64,000 nt of DNA, taken from Neorhizobium sp. JUb45 (lineage in GTDB: Bacteria; Pseudomonadota; Alphaproteobacteria; Rhizobiales; Rhizobiaceae). Shown piece after piece: positions 17,451 to 26,068 of the stretch. The translations under genes were made by a program, and so were the position numbers. Location: assembly GCF_004343585.1 (NCBI RefSeq), contig NZ_SLYW01000003.1, forward strand, positions 248,001 through 312,000, read 5' to 3'. The notes beneath the pieces were generated by a model. That model saw only the letters and a list, made by a program, of their open reading frames with translations, had not been told where the DNA came from and ran no database searches. Within the stretch, counting starts at the first letter, position 1; every line of letters begins with the position of its first letter.

Positions 17451-17792
17451 TTATTGCGACCGACCGTCATCCAACTCGACAACGAAGCCGCCACAGAGAA
17501 ATTCGAAGGCATCCTGTTCCGCATCAAATACGCGGTATCGCACCTCCGGAAAGTGCGATGATTTCTCTGGCTCGATCTGCAGATTAATGCCGGAAAGGGT
17601 CAGCATATTTTCGGGGCGTAACTCCACGCACTGATCGAAATGAAGCGAGAGACGACGCGTGCTTGTCGGGTTCACCATCACCATTGTGATGAACAGAAAA
17701 ACGCAATCCGCAGACCGCTTGATCCCAAGCTCATCGATACGGCGGTAATCCCAGCATCTGGCCAAGGAAAGCTGTTCAAGCTTGTCTATCAT
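17451..17792 (-). CDS. Small unknown protein, possible immunity-like protein
   Basis: 113 residues, no signal peptide or membrane segment, with mostly beta-strand character (SADCVFLFITMVMV, RRLSLHFDQCVEL, FLCGGFVVEL). I do not recognise the family. Its plan is loosely like the divergent neighbour at 17922-18311 (a CWDYRRI/FNDSVIETI start, a strand with Leu and Phe then Cys, an acidic tail), which hints at distant relatedness. ATG 17792 follows TGAGAAATTCTT. Base use looks less biased than in flanking housekeeping genes. Coding status is likely but not certain. Confidence 0.6.
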   Translation of the reverse strand: MIDKLEQLSLARCWDYRRIDELGIKRSADCVFLFITMVMVNPTSTRRLSLHFDQCVELRPENMLTLSGINLQIEPEKSSHFPEVRYRVFDAEQDAFEFLCGGFVVELDDGRSQ

Positions 17793-17921
17793 AAGAATTT
17801 CTCAGTAAACGAAACATCGATTGCTGGCGGGTTTCAATCAACCTAGCATCGGCAGGACAGAGAAATCCAAGTGCGTTTTCCGATATCCTTACTCAAATCG
17901 TTTTTCAGACGGACAGATCAG

Positions 17922-18311
17922 ATGCAGATTTCGCCCGAAATGTCTGATTTTCTGTTTCGCTTCGACCACTTCAACGACAGCGTCATCGAAACCATATCCG
18001 TCGATTACGGCAGTGACCAACCATTGCCGCGCATTCGCATCGTCCTGACCTGCCAGGATGATCTAGCCGACGAGCCAACTTGGAGACGTTGTGTCCTCGA
18101 CTTTCGAAATGTTCGGGAGTTCAGGATCGGGCAGGACATGAACAGATCGTCCTGCGTGACATCCTTCGGCGTAGCCGTGACGATGGACGCCGGCTTGACC
18201 TATGTCGATTTCAACTGTCTCGGAGACACGGAGCGGAAAATCGATGAGGTACGCTCGTCCGGCTTTTTTGTCGGCGCGGAAACCGTCGAATTCGGCACTC
18301 TGGAAAACTAG
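17922..18311 (+). CDS. Small unknown protein, possible immunity-like protein
   Basis: 129 residues from ATG 17922 (an upstream in-frame GTG at 17871 would add 17). The sequence starts MQISPEMSDFLFRFDHFNDS and continues with VDYGSDQPLPRIRIVLTCQD and WRRCVLDFRNVREFRIG, an all-beta pattern seen in several small polymorphic-toxin immunity families. No exact family is assigned. Its stop shares the palindromic CTAG with the stop of the convergent gene at 18308, so the two genes touch tail to tail. Confidence 0.65.
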   Translation: MQISPEMSDFLFRFDHFNDSVIETISVDYGSDQPLPRIRIVLTCQDDLADEPTWRRCVLDFRNVREFRIGQDMNRSSCVTSFGVAVTMDAGLTYVDFNCLGDTERKIDEVRSSGFFVGAETVEFGTLEN

Positions 18312-18589
18312 TTCAGTGTAGTTTTTCTCGCTTCCCACTGTCTCATGTTCTGCAGTGCGTCCTCGAACATTCCATCGATATAGCCCTTGCATTTCAGTCG
18401 TGTCGCCGTCTGCTCCAGCTTCTGCCGGATATTTTCCGGCGTTCTGCCATAGGCGATCCCAGCGGGGACATTGTGGAATACGTCCGCCAGCGTTTGCGCC
18501 TTGCGCACATTGTCGGTCGCACGGATTTCGATCAGTGCGTAACCCAGAACTTTCAGGATGAGTTTGTAATCATCGCCTTGTGCCGTCAT
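18308..18589 (-). CDS. Small unknown cytoplasmic protein
   Basis: 93 residues from ATG 18589 (MTAQGDDYKLILKVLGYALI), mainly helical, with KAQTLADVFHNVP and RLKCKGYIDGMFEDAL. A 22-residue upstream extension to 18655 is open but has no family-like start. I do not recognise a domain. It ends in a shared CTAG with the convergent gene. It is part of a run of short genes with alternating strands. Confidence 0.6.
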   Translation of the reverse strand: MTAQGDDYKLILKVLGYALIEIRATDNVRKAQTLADVFHNVPAGIAYGRTPENIRQKLEQTATRLKCKGYIDGMFEDALQNMRQWEARKTTLN

Positions 18590-18716
18590 GTGAAACTCCG
18601 TGTTATGTGTGGTTGTGATGAAGGACTGTTTCCGTTTTAATGGGCGCAACACCATTGGGCCTCATTTTTCGGGCTATGGATGCTGAGTTGTCGCCTGCCG
18701 GTCGGAGACGTGGCCT

Positions 18717-19145
18717 ATGTCGGTTCATACAAGGGAAATGCTTGATCGCCTTTCGCGCCGTGCCAGACGCGAATTTTCCTGCGGTCTGATGTCCGATACC
18801 AAATGGCGAAAGCTGTTCGCGACACTTGCGCACCTAGACATGCCGGAAGGCCAGATGCATGTTAAATTTCTGGACACGCCCGAAGTTCGGGCGATGCCTT
18901 TTCCCGGCCCGGTAGCCTTATGGCCACCGCACCCCTACATGGACTTGCAATTCGGCCCAATCGAACTGCGCGCCATCGAATGGATCGACTTTCCGCATAT
19001 CGCCAGCACACCGCGAAGTCGCAACCTGCCCGACAGGAAAACCCCTCAGGCTCTTGCTCCTATCCGCCAAAATCTGAAGAGGCTGGGACAGTTTCCGATC
19101 GTCGAAACAGAGCACGGTATCCGCATCGAAGGTTACAGGCGATAA
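18717..19145 (+). CDS. Small protein resembling DUF6678-type proteins
   Basis: 142 residues, cytoplasmic. The features MSDTKWRKLFATL near residue 25, KFLDTPEVRA, FGPIELRAIEWIDFP and a C-terminal GQFPIVETEHGIRIEGY resemble a family of small uncharacterised proteins (DUF6678 type) that I know from toxin-immunity contexts. This assignment is from memory of the motif pattern and is tentative. It is one of seven small genes in this patch. Confidence 0.6.
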   Translation: MSVHTREMLDRLSRRARREFSCGLMSDTKWRKLFATLAHLDMPEGQMHVKFLDTPEVRAMPFPGPVALWPPHPYMDLQFGPIELRAIEWIDFPHIASTPRSRNLPDRKTPQALAPIRQNLKRLGQFPIVETEHGIRIEGYRR

Positions 19146-19184
19146 AACTGGGTTCGGCGCAGGCTGAAGGATGTGTAACTTGGT

Positions 19185-19517
19185 ATGATCCGATCACTTA
19201 CAAAATTCGCCTGCCTCGACTGTCAGCGTGTTTTCAAGCGACCCGCCGATGCCACTCAGAAAGTGTGCCCGCGCTGCGGCGGAGTTACCTATCGGACGGG
19301 TTCGGACTTTCGGCCGCCATCGGCCTCCGATAAAAAAGCCTGGGCTGTTGCCGCCTTCCTAATCTCCAAAGGATTTCCGTATTACCGGCTGGGCGTGCGT
19401 TACCCGACAACTCTGAAGGAGGCGGAGCGATTTGTGGAAGCCAATGCGGATTTTGCCGTAGACGTCAGCGAGAATGGTAAGGTGCCGGTGCAGTCTCCCA
19501 GAGATCGGAGACCGTGA
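19185..19517 (+). CDS. Small zinc-ribbon protein
   Basis: 110 residues with an N-terminal zinc ribbon, CLDCQ...KVCPRCGG (two CxxC pairs about 15 residues apart, residues 10-31), and a basic helical remainder that ends in a disordered tail. Zinc ribbons of this type bind nucleic acid or proteins. No specific family is assigned. ATG 19185 follows AAGGATG at a suitable distance. It is on the same strand as the gene at 18717 and 39 bases from it, so the two may be co-transcribed. Confidence 0.65.
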   Translation: MIRSLTKFACLDCQRVFKRPADATQKVCPRCGGVTYRTGSDFRPPSASDKKAWAVAAFLISKGFPYYRLGVRYPTTLKEAERFVEANADFAVDVSENGKVPVQSPRDRRP

Positions 19518-19551
19518 TTTTCTTGTTCGCCTGATCCGCCGCCCGATACCT

Positions 19552-19872
19552 TTAGCTTCTAAAAAATCCCCATCCATCGGCCTGCCCGGCACAGGATAGC
19601 GCAAGCTTGCTCAGATGTTCTTCATTATCGGTGATATTGCGGCAAGTCGGTCGCATGTCCAGAGATGCGGTGACATCAAACCGGTGGCCCTCTCGCTCGA
19701 TCTCTTCGCCCGTAATGCTGAATCCATCCATCCGAGCTGTTCCTGCAAATTTCTCCGCGGAATCTCTATCGGGAAACATGTGAGAAAAGTCTACGACACT
19801 TGAAGGCCGGAGATCGGCTCCCTCCCTCTCCATCTTTCTCAGGATCTCGGCATTTTCATCGTATAGCGACAT
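19552..19872 (-). CDS. RraB-like (ribonuclease E inhibitor B family) protein
   Basis: 106 residues that fit the RraB/DUF695-like domain: an N-terminal helix with an acidic face (NAEILRKMEREGADL), then VVDFSHMFPDRDSAEKFA, a strand with FSITGEEIEREGHRFDV, and the end pattern DMRPTCRNITDNEEHLSKL with DGWGFF. RraB in E. coli binds RNase E and modulates RNA decay, while related domains occur as immunity proteins. Which applies here cannot be told. It is seven bases from the neighbouring gene at 19880, on the same strand, and probably in one operon with it. Confidence 0.75.
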   Translation of the reverse strand: MSLYDENAEILRKMEREGADLRPSSVVDFSHMFPDRDSAEKFAGTARMDGFSITGEEIEREGHRFDVTASLDMRPTCRNITDNEEHLSKLALSCAGQADGWGFFRS

Positions 19873-19879
19873 GACAGCC

Positions 19880-20143
19880 CTACAAAACCGTGACCGTTAC
19901 CGCCAGTGAACGTCCGGCATACATCTCAAATGTCACACCGCTTCGTAGCAGATGATGCGGTGCCTCATCGACCAGAAAGCGCGCAGTACCCCGATCGAGT
20001 TCCTCGAATTCGAGCACCACGCTCCAGCCTTCATCCGCCGGGTCAGGATCAGATTGAAATCTGGCGGGCGCCGTATAGCACCCCGGCACAGTCATCCTGC
20101 CCGCGGCAATCTCGCTCCAGAGTATCTTTACCTTGCTGGTCAT
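19880..20143 (-). CDS. Standalone EF-Tu domain III-like small protein
   Basis: 87 residues. The sequence GCYTAPARFQSDPDP, then GWSVVLEFEEL and ARFLVDEAPHHLLRSGVTFEMYAG, resembles the C-terminal beta-barrel of elongation factor Tu seen as a separate small protein in many bacteria. There is no GTPase domain. ATG 20143 follows AGGATC. It probably forms an operon with the RraB-like gene just downstream. The function of such stand-alone barrels is not established; they turn up near toxin-immunity loci. Confidence 0.65.
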   Translation of the reverse strand: MTSKVKILWSEIAAGRMTVPGCYTAPARFQSDPDPADEGWSVVLEFEELDRGTARFLVDEAPHHLLRSGVTFEMYAGRSLAVTVTVL

Positions 20144-20210
20144 TCGAATGATCCTGTGCGCATCAGCATTTTATCGCCCGGGCACGGTCAAGCAATGGCC
20201 AAAATCCCCC

Positions 20211-21275
20211 TCAATACCGCTGATGCACCAGCCCGTGAATAAACTCCAGCTTCGCCACCACGGTCGGGCCTAGAATGAACGGATAGAGATCCGGCACGCC
20301 CAGAGAGCGGTGCATGGCGTTGAGCGCCACGCTGAACGGGATCCATGCCGAAACCAGCTGTTCGGCATCATGCGCGAAATATGGATTGAAGCCGATTTCC
20401 GAGGACATTTCCTGATGTCCGCGCGGTTCCACCACCATGCCGAAGGCGCGCGCCGTTTCCAGCGTGTCGACGATATGCAGGTAATGGGCAAAGCTTTCGG
20501 CAAAATCCTCCCACGGATGGGAGCTTGCATAGGTGCTGATGAAATCCTCCTGCCAGTTCGGCGGCGGCCCCTGCTCGTAATTGCGCTTCAGGGCTTCGGC
20601 ATAATCCTGCCGTTCGTCGCCGAAGGCCAGACGAAACGGGTCCAGCCGGCCGCGGTCGCGCACCAGCTTGTCCCACATGTAATGGCCCACCTCATGGCGG
20701 AAATGGCCGAGCATGGTGCGGTAGGGTTCATCCATCTCCACCCGTATCTTTTCGCGGGTGGCATCGTCGGCTTCGGCGGCGCGGATGGCGATCAGGCCGT
20801 CCTCGTGGCCGGTCATGGGCGCAACCACCGTGCCATCCGGCTGCACTTCATCGATCAGGAAATCGAAGACCAGACCGCCTTCCGGGTCCTCGTTGCGCGT
20901 GGTGCGCGGCAAGTCCCATTTCAGCAGCGAATAAAACAGATGGCGTTGCGCCTGGCTGATGCGCCGCCATTGCTCCAGCCCATCCACCGTCGAGGCATCC
21001 GGCACGAGGCGATTGTGGCGGCAGGCAGGGCAGAAGGTCTCGCCGCTGCCGGCCGGCACCGTCCAGTTACAGATGTCGTGATCCGCATTTGCGCAGAAAA
21101 ACACTCTCTCCGCCGGGTTGGAAACCAGCCGCCAGCCACCCTCATCGGTGTCTTCGGCAAGCGCATGCATCGTCAACTGCCCCGGCACGAAACCGAGGCG
21201 GTGGCCGCAATTGACGCAATTGCGGTTGTCGAAATGGATTGGCTGGCCGCAATGATCACAGTCGAACAGGCGCAT
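20211..21275 (-). CDS. Putative zinc-binding metallopeptidase (COG4307 / Mx type)
   Basis: A 354-residue cytoplasmic protein. An N-terminal rubredoxin-like zinc ribbon has CDHCGQ and CVNCGH at residues 5-24, and a second Cys set CPACRHN lies near 90. The central region has the protease-like motif HFRHEVGHYMWD near residue 198, with conserved ESFAHYLH further on that could supply a third ligand. The family is common in proteobacteria and lacks a known substrate. It stands alone on the minus strand, downstream of a CsbD gene. All zinc motifs are intact. Confidence 0.85.
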   Translation of the reverse strand: MRLFDCDHCGQPIHFDNRNCVNCGHRLGFVPGQLTMHALAEDTDEGGWRLVSNPAERVFFCANADHDICNWTVPAGSGETFCPACRHNRLVPDASTVDGLEQWRRISQAQRHLFYSLLKWDLPRTTRNEDPEGGLVFDFLIDEVQPDGTVVAPMTGHEDGLIAIRAAEADDATREKIRVEMDEPYRTMLGHFRHEVGHYMWDKLVRDRGRLDPFRLAFGDERQDYAEALKRNYEQGPPPNWQEDFISTYASSHPWEDFAESFAHYLHIVDTLETARAFGMVVEPRGHQEMSSEIGFNPYFAHDAEQLVSAWIPFSVALNAMHRSLGVPDLYPFILGPTVVAKLEFIHGLVHQRY

Positions 21276-21378
21276 TGTATTTCCCGGAAAAAAGAGAAAA
21301 CAAAAGGTACAGATAAAGAAAACCTGCCTCGGCGAATGCCGAAACAGGTTTTCGAAAACTCACACGCGTGACGCGCTA

Positions 21379-21570
21379 TCAGGCGCGATCAACGATATCC
21401 TTCAGGCCTTCCTTGGCCTTGCCCTTGGCCTGCTGTGCATGGCCCTTGGCTTCCTGTGCAGCGCCCTTGGCGCGCAGGGAATTGTTGTCGGTCGCCTTGC
21501 CGGCGGCCTGCTTTACCTTACCGGCAACTTCATTACCCTTGCCGCTGATCTTGTCTGCAGTGCTACCCAT
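21379..21570 (-). CDS. CsbD-family stress protein
   Basis: 63 residues, Lys/Ala/Gly-rich, with the CsbD pattern DKISGKGNEVAGKVKQAAGK followed by AQEAKGHAQQAKGKAKEG. CsbD-like proteins are small, probably disordered general-stress proteins. ATG 21570 has AAGGAGA nine bases upstream; a longer frame to 21666 is not family-like. It lies between the metallopeptidase and YqgE genes on the same strand. Confidence 0.9.
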   Translation of the reverse strand: MGSTADKISGKGNEVAGKVKQAAGKATDNNSLRAKGAAQEAKGHAQQAKGKAKEGLKDIVDRA

Positions 21571-21687
21571 TGTCGTTCTCCTTGGTTGCCGGTGCTTTAT
21601 TCTTTTCACCGTGTCTGCAAATAGAACGAACTGCTGTGCTTTTTGTTCCGCGCCGCAAAACATCACAGGCTGTTATCGGGATAAAAA

Positions 21688-22293
21688 TCAGGCATGCCCG
21701 GCATCGGTGGACAGCATGGCGGCGCTGATGCCCATGGTGGCAAGGGCCCGCTCGTATTTGCCTTCGAGGCAATGATCAAAGATCATCTCTTCCGTGGCCG
21801 GGCAGTTCAGCCAGCCATTGCCGGCGATTTCCGCTTCCAGCTGGCCCGCGCCCCAACCGGCATAACCCAGCATCATCGTGGCGCGCGTCGGCCCGCGATC
21901 CTCGCTGATGGCGCGCACCACGTCGAGCGTCGCTGTCAGCGAAATATCGTCACTGATCGGAATGCTACTATCGCCGGTGTAATCGTCCGAATGCAGCACG
22001 AAACCACGGCCGGTTTCCACCGGACCACCGGACAGGATGGGAAAGGCGCGCGTCTTCTCCGGCAGAAGGATGGCATCGTGCTCATCCAGCATCTTCAGGT
22101 GCAGAAGCACGTCGACAAAGGAAATCTGCTGCGAGCGGTTGATGATGAAGCCCATGGCGCCATCGGCCGAGTGGGCGCAGATATAAACGACGGAACGGGC
22201 AAAGTTCCCATCCTCCATACCCGGCATGGCAATCAGGAACTGGCCGTCGAGAAAGCCGCGCTCGCGTTTGTCTCCAAGGGTGGGGAATTCCAT
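21688..22293 (-). CDS. YqgE/AlgH (UPF0301) family protein
   Basis: A 201-residue cytoplasmic protein with the UPF0301 hallmarks: [42 protein letters not shown] and [16 protein letters not shown]. The family is widespread, and its biochemical role is not settled. No ribosome-binding site is obvious before ATG 22293, but the frame is open further upstream without another ATG. It is divergent from the DsbD-like gene. Confidence 0.94.
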   Translation of the reverse strand: MEFPTLGDKRERGFLDGQFLIAMPGMEDGNFARSVVYICAHSADGAMGFIINRSQQISFVDVLLHLKMLDEHDAILLPEKTRAFPILSGGPVETGRGFVLHSDDYTGDSSIPISDDISLTATLDVVRAISEDRGPTRATMMLGYAGWGAGQLEAEIAGNGWLNCPATEEMIFDHCLEGKYERALATMGISAAMLSTDAGHA

Positions 22294-22456
22294 CGTGCCT
22301 CCAGCCTGCTGCCGGCCGGGTGCGCCGACGGGCAGCGTCAGTTTGCGATCATCAACTGCAACATGGGTCAGTCTCTCCTGTCAATCAACCGAAAATGATT
22401 GTGTTTTTGAGATGTTGACTGGCCTACACCCGCAAGATGCAATAGTGGCCTTGATC

Positions 22457-23329
22457 ATGCACATCACCCTGCCCTACCCGGATACCCGTCGTCGTTCCTG
22501 GATTGTCGCCGCTGCCCTGCTTGCCGGCGTGCTCGCCCTTGCTGCGCTGTTCTGCCTGCCGTCCATTGCCACGGCTGAAACGACAGCGTGGGCGCAGAAT
22601 GAAGGCGGGCGCATGCGCATCGTCACCCTGCCGCCGGATGCCAGTGGGCGGGTGCGCGGCGGCCTGGAAATCGAGCCGAAGCCGGGCTGGATCACCTATT
22701 GGCGCGAACCGGGCGAGGCCGGTATTCCGCCGAAACTGAGCGTGGCCGAGGGCGGCGCGGCCAAGATCGGCGAACTTTCCTATCCGGTGCCCAAGCGCGT
22801 CGGTGACGGCAGATTGCTCGATATCGGCTACGACAAGCCGGTGACGCTGCCATTCGAACTGACGGTGAACGATCCCGCCGCCCCCGAACCGGTCACCGTC
22901 TCGAGTTTTGTCGGCCTGTGCCGCGATATCTGCATCCCGTTTCAGGCGGATTTCCTGCTGCATCTGAAGCCGGAAAACATCACCCCGCCACAGGAATTCA
23001 TGATCCTGCAGAAAGCCGGCGCACTTCTGCCCGATCCGCCATCGATGGATTTTGCCGTCACCCATTATTCGCTGACCGATGCCCAGCAGACATTGCGGCT
23101 GGCGCTGCGCCTGCCGCAGGGCACCCAGAACAAGCCGCAGGTTCTGGTGACTGGGCCTGAAGGTTACGTATTGTTCGACGAGGCATCGGGCAAACGCGAG
23201 GGCGACAGCTATCTGGTCGAGATGGCGATCGAAAAACTGCCGGTCAAATATGACATCAAGGGCAAACGCTGGGACATTCTGGTGATCGCCGGCACGCGCG
23301 CCATGGAAACGTCGCTGGCGTTCGACTGA
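22457..23329 (+). CDS. Periplasmic DsbD N-terminal (alpha) domain-like protein
   Basis: About 290 residues. A signal peptide (WIVAAALLAGVLALAALFC) is followed by an immunoglobulin-like domain resembling the DsbD/ScsB alpha domain: KPGWITYWREPGEAGIPP, then the redox pair SFVGLCRDICIPF. The transmembrane and thioredoxin parts of full DsbD are absent, so it is a stand-alone domain that may deliver electrons or bind a thiol partner in the periplasm. Start uncertain: ATG 22457 gives a normal signal peptide, and ATG 22412 is 15 codons longer. Confidence 0.82.
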   Translation: MHITLPYPDTRRRSWIVAAALLAGVLALAALFCLPSIATAETTAWAQNEGGRMRIVTLPPDASGRVRGGLEIEPKPGWITYWREPGEAGIPPKLSVAEGGAAKIGELSYPVPKRVGDGRLLDIGYDKPVTLPFELTVNDPAAPEPVTVSSFVGLCRDICIPFQADFLLHLKPENITPPQEFMILQKAGALLPDPPSMDFAVTHYSLTDAQQTLRLALRLPQGTQNKPQVLVTGPEGYVLFDEASGKREGDSYLVEMAIEKLPVKYDIKGKRWDILVIAGTRAMETSLAFD

Positions 23330-23453
23330 AGGCGCGGCCCGCCGGCCGGCCTTCCCATTTTTGGTCAACGCCCCGCCTTGCCTTGATCCCCGCGCCGCCT
23401 ATAGTCGCCTTGACCTGACGATTGTCAGGAATGGGGTTCACGAGGAGACTGAC

Positions 23454-23939
23454 ATGACGATTTCGATCGGTGAAAAGCTGCCGCAGGCGACTTTCAAGGA
23501 AAAGACGGCGGATGGCCCGACCGAAGTGAACACGAGCGACCTTTTTGCCGGCAAACGCGTCGTGCTGTTTGCCGTGCCGGGCGCGTTCACGCCCACCTGC
23601 ACGCTCAACCATTTGCCGGGTTATCTCGACAACCGCGAAGCACTGATCGCTAAGGGCGTCGATGATATCGCTGTCGTTGCCGTCAACGACTGGCATGTGA
23701 TGGGTGCATGGGCTCAGGCATCGGGTGGTCTGGGCAAAATCCATTTTCTCGCCGATTTCGATGCCGCCTTCACCAAGGCGCTCGGCCTCGATGCGGACCT
23801 TTCCGGCGGCGGTCTCGGCATCCGCTCCAAGCGTTATGCGATGCTGGTGGAAGACGGCGTGGTGAAATCCCTCGATATCGAGGAAAGCCCCGGCCAGGCC
23901 ACCGTTTCCAGCGCACAGGCGATGCTGGAACGTCTCTGA
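23454..23939 (+). CDS. Peroxiredoxin (Prx5-type, AhpC/TSA family)
   Basis: A 161-residue cytoplasmic thiol peroxidase. The peroxidatic cysteine lies in VPGAFTPTCTLNHLPGY (near residue 50), and the family signature VNDWHVMGAW follows. It resembles the Prx5/hybrid-type peroxiredoxins that reduce peroxides using glutaredoxin or thioredoxin. The ribosome-binding site GAGGAG lies upstream of ATG 23454. A CCTGAC-GATT-GTCAGG inverted repeat at 23414-23429 in front of it may be a regulator site. Confidence 0.94.
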   Translation: MTISIGEKLPQATFKEKTADGPTEVNTSDLFAGKRVVLFAVPGAFTPTCTLNHLPGYLDNREALIAKGVDDIAVVAVNDWHVMGAWAQASGGLGKIHFLADFDAAFTKALGLDADLSGGGLGIRSKRYAMLVEDGVVKSLDIEESPGQATVSSAQAMLERL

Positions 23940-23965
23940 GACCTGTCAGCCGGCAGAGTTGCGAA

Positions 23966-23989
23966 GGGCGCCCGCGAGGCGCCCTTTTT
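23966..23989 (+). terminator. Intrinsic terminator after the peroxiredoxin gene
   Basis: GGGCGCC (23966-23972) pairs with GGCGCCC (23978-23984) around a CGCGA loop, followed by five T. It lies 27 bases after the stop and touches the end of the convergent Dabb gene. Confidence 0.85.
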
Positions 23990-24297
23990 CATATATCCAG
24001 ATCGAATTCCAGAAGCACGGCCAGCCCGCCCTCGGCGGATGCCACGATTTTTTCGCCGACCACGACATGGTCCGGGTGAACCAGATAGGCATCGCGCGCC
24101 TCGACCGTGTCGAATGTGACGACCAGCGCATCGGCGAAACCGCCGCCAAGCCCTTCCGGCGAGACATTCGGCCCGTATTTCACATCAACGATGCCGGACA
24201 GCTTTTGCTTCAGCGCAACGATCGCTTCGAAGATCTCCTTCTTCTGCGCCTTGTCGATCGAGGTTTTGAAGCGGATCAGAACGGTGTGCAGGATCAT
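23989..24297 (-). CDS. Dabb-domain (stress-responsive A/B barrel) protein
   Basis: 102 residues with the dimeric alpha/beta-barrel pattern: MILHTVLIRFK at the start, GIVDVKYGPNVS, and ADALVVTFDTVEARDAYLVHPDH. Dabb proteins are small ferredoxin-like dimers, some binding hydrophobic or aromatic compounds; the role here is unknown. ATG 24297 fits the family start; an upstream frame to 24363 does not. The gene is convergent with the peroxiredoxin. Confidence 0.88.
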   Translation of the reverse strand: MILHTVLIRFKTSIDKAQKKEIFEAIVALKQKLSGIVDVKYGPNVSPEGLGGGFADALVVTFDTVEARDAYLVHPDHVVVGEKIVASAEGGLAVLLEFDLDI

Positions 24298-24513
24298 GTG
24301 ACAATTCTCCGGGTAACATCCTGCCAGACAGATAGGTGCCCGGTGCCGGCCCGGAAAGGGCATGCCTACTTTTCCACACCGCAGCCATCACCACGAGGGG
24401 AGATATACCCCGGCCGCTTCAATGCGCGTTTACCGCGTATATTATGGCGACTTTAAGGCGATCATGGCTAAACCGGGGCATTGAATATTTTTGAAAATTC
24501 GAAAGCAATCAGA

Positions 24514-24876
24514 ATGCGTTATGGTTTTATCGGATTATTCGGTCTGCTGCTCTGCTCGACCGCGGCGCATGCCACCGACCTCTCCGGCGATTATGCCGGC
24601 AGCTGCGACAACAACAACACTGTCCAATGCTGGATCCGTATTTCCGAACGCACCAAAGTCGAACTCACCGTTGCCGACCGGCTGGATTTCGAAAAGAAGC
24701 GCTGTGTTCTTTCCGGAACGCTGCTGCCGACGGCAACCGGTCTGAAGGGCGAGATCGGCAAGGGCAATCGCCTTGCGCTGCGCGATACGCCGGCCGGCGG
24801 CATCTATATGAGCCGCCTGCCTGTTTCCGCCTGCAAGATTGCCCTCAACGGCTTTTACGGCGTCATCGGCGACTGA
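24514..24876 (+). CDS. Small exported protein of unknown function
   Basis: 120 residues with a signal peptide (FIGLFGLLLCSTAAHA, cleavage before TDLSG). The mature protein has four cysteines in a pattern SCDNNNTVQCW, KRCVLSG, SACKIAL, which suggests two disulfides in a small beta protein. I do not recognise a family. ATG 24514 is preferred over a TTG at 24481. It is 92 bases upstream of a peptidoglycan-binding-like gene on the same strand. Confidence 0.75.
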   Translation: MRYGFIGLFGLLLCSTAAHATDLSGDYAGSCDNNNTVQCWIRISERTKVELTVADRLDFEKKRCVLSGTLLPTATGLKGEIGKGNRLALRDTPAGGIYMSRLPVSACKIALNGFYGVIGD

Positions 24877-24968
24877 AGCCGGCGCTTGCCATCCGATTTT
24901 CACGCGGCGCTCCGGGCTGGAAGCCCGCCTCTCCACACATCAAACATCATCCATAAGGGTCAAGGGTC

Positions 24969-25883
24969 ATGGGCAAGATACATAGTGCGAAATTTCTGAT
25001 GGCGAGTGTCGTCAGCTTCTCGCTGGTCACCGGTCAGGTTTTTGCGGAAACGCAGGCGTTCGCGCCTGCAGTCGCCGCGACAGACAGTGCCGCAACAGCC
25101 CCGGCCCCGGTATCGGCCCCGGCCGTCGCACCGGCACCAGACGCCATGGTACAGGCGCCTGTCCCCGCAGCAGTTACCCCACCGGCCGCAGCCGCGTCCA
25201 ATGATGGCTGGGAGCAGGAATTTGCCCTGTGGCAGGCCGCTTCCAGCGGCAATTCGGTGGATGAATATAACGGCTATCTTGCAGCCTATCCGGCCGGTAA
25301 ATTCGCGGCCATCGCCAAGGCCCGCATCGTCAAGCTGGTAGCCAGCGAAACACCGGCAGCCGACGAACACAATGCACCCGCCGAGATCGCAGCGCCCGTC
25401 GAGCCGGCCTTTTCCGTCGGCACACCGGAAACCGAAGCCGTATTGCTGAGCCAGAGAGCGACGCGCCGCGAAGTGCAGGGCCGGTTGACGTCGCTGGGCT
25501 TTTCCACCGGCGGTGCCGATGGCGCGCTGGGCGCCCGCAGCCGCAATGCCATCATGCAATGGCAGGGTTTCGTCGATGCACCGACCACCGGCTACATTTC
25601 CTATGACCAGCTGGCACGGCTGCGCACCGATTCCGAACAGCCCTATCAGAGCTGGCTCGCCTCCCAGCCAAAGCCGAAGCCGGCTCGCGTACGCGCGCGC
25701 CCTGCCGCCGGCGACGAACTGGTCGGCCGCGTCAACGACAACAGTGCTGCCGATGCCGCCATCGCGCTTGGCGTACTGGGTCTTGCCGCCGGCGTTATCG
25801 GTGGTGCAGCCATGAGCCGTGGCCGCCATCATGGTCCGCGTTATTACCGTGGCGGTGGCCGTCCGTTCCGCCACCATCGTTGA
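24969..25883 (+). CDS. Exported peptidoglycan-binding-domain protein
   Basis: 304 residues. A signal peptide (SVVSFSLVTGQVFAET) is followed by a long Pro/Ala-rich linker (about 35-80). A repeat-like helical segment WEQEFALWQAASSGNSVDEY resembles those found in caspase-like/Sel1-linked proteins, and a PG_binding_1-type domain has VQGRLTSLGFSTGGADGALG. A C-terminal glycine-rich hydrophobic hairpin ends in a Gly/Arg/His-rich tail (RGRHHGPRYYRGGG). It is likely envelope-associated. A strong terminator follows at 25911-25937. Confidence 0.85.
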   Translation: MGKIHSAKFLMASVVSFSLVTGQVFAETQAFAPAVAATDSAATAPAPVSAPAVAPAPDAMVQAPVPAAVTPPAAAASNDGWEQEFALWQAASSGNSVDEYNGYLAAYPAGKFAAIAKARIVKLVASETPAADEHNAPAEIAAPVEPAFSVGTPETEAVLLSQRATRREVQGRLTSLGFSTGGADGALGARSRNAIMQWQGFVDAPTTGYISYDQLARLRTDSEQPYQSWLASQPKPKPARVRARPAAGDELVGRVNDNSAADAAIALGVLGLAAGVIGGAAMSRGRHHGPRYYRGGGRPFRHHR

Positions 25884-25910
25884 GCGAAACGTTTTTAGAA
25901 AGGACAGAAG

Positions 25911-25937
25911 GGCCGGCGGGTAACCGCCGGCCTTTTT
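25911..25937 (+). terminator. Intrinsic terminator after the peptidoglycan-binding gene
   Basis: GGCCGGCGG (25911-25919) pairs with CCGCCGGCC (25924-25932) around a GTAA tetraloop, followed by TTTTT. It lies 27 bases after the stop. Confidence 0.95.
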
Positions 25938-26068
25938 GCTTTCGATTTGACGATTGTCACCTATAGGCGAAATTTAGCGGCAACCTGCGACAAAATGCAA
26001 CCTTGAGCAGTTCTCACCACCTGTCACTCTGTGGGCATCGACAAGGCATACGAGAGGGAGGACTCGGC

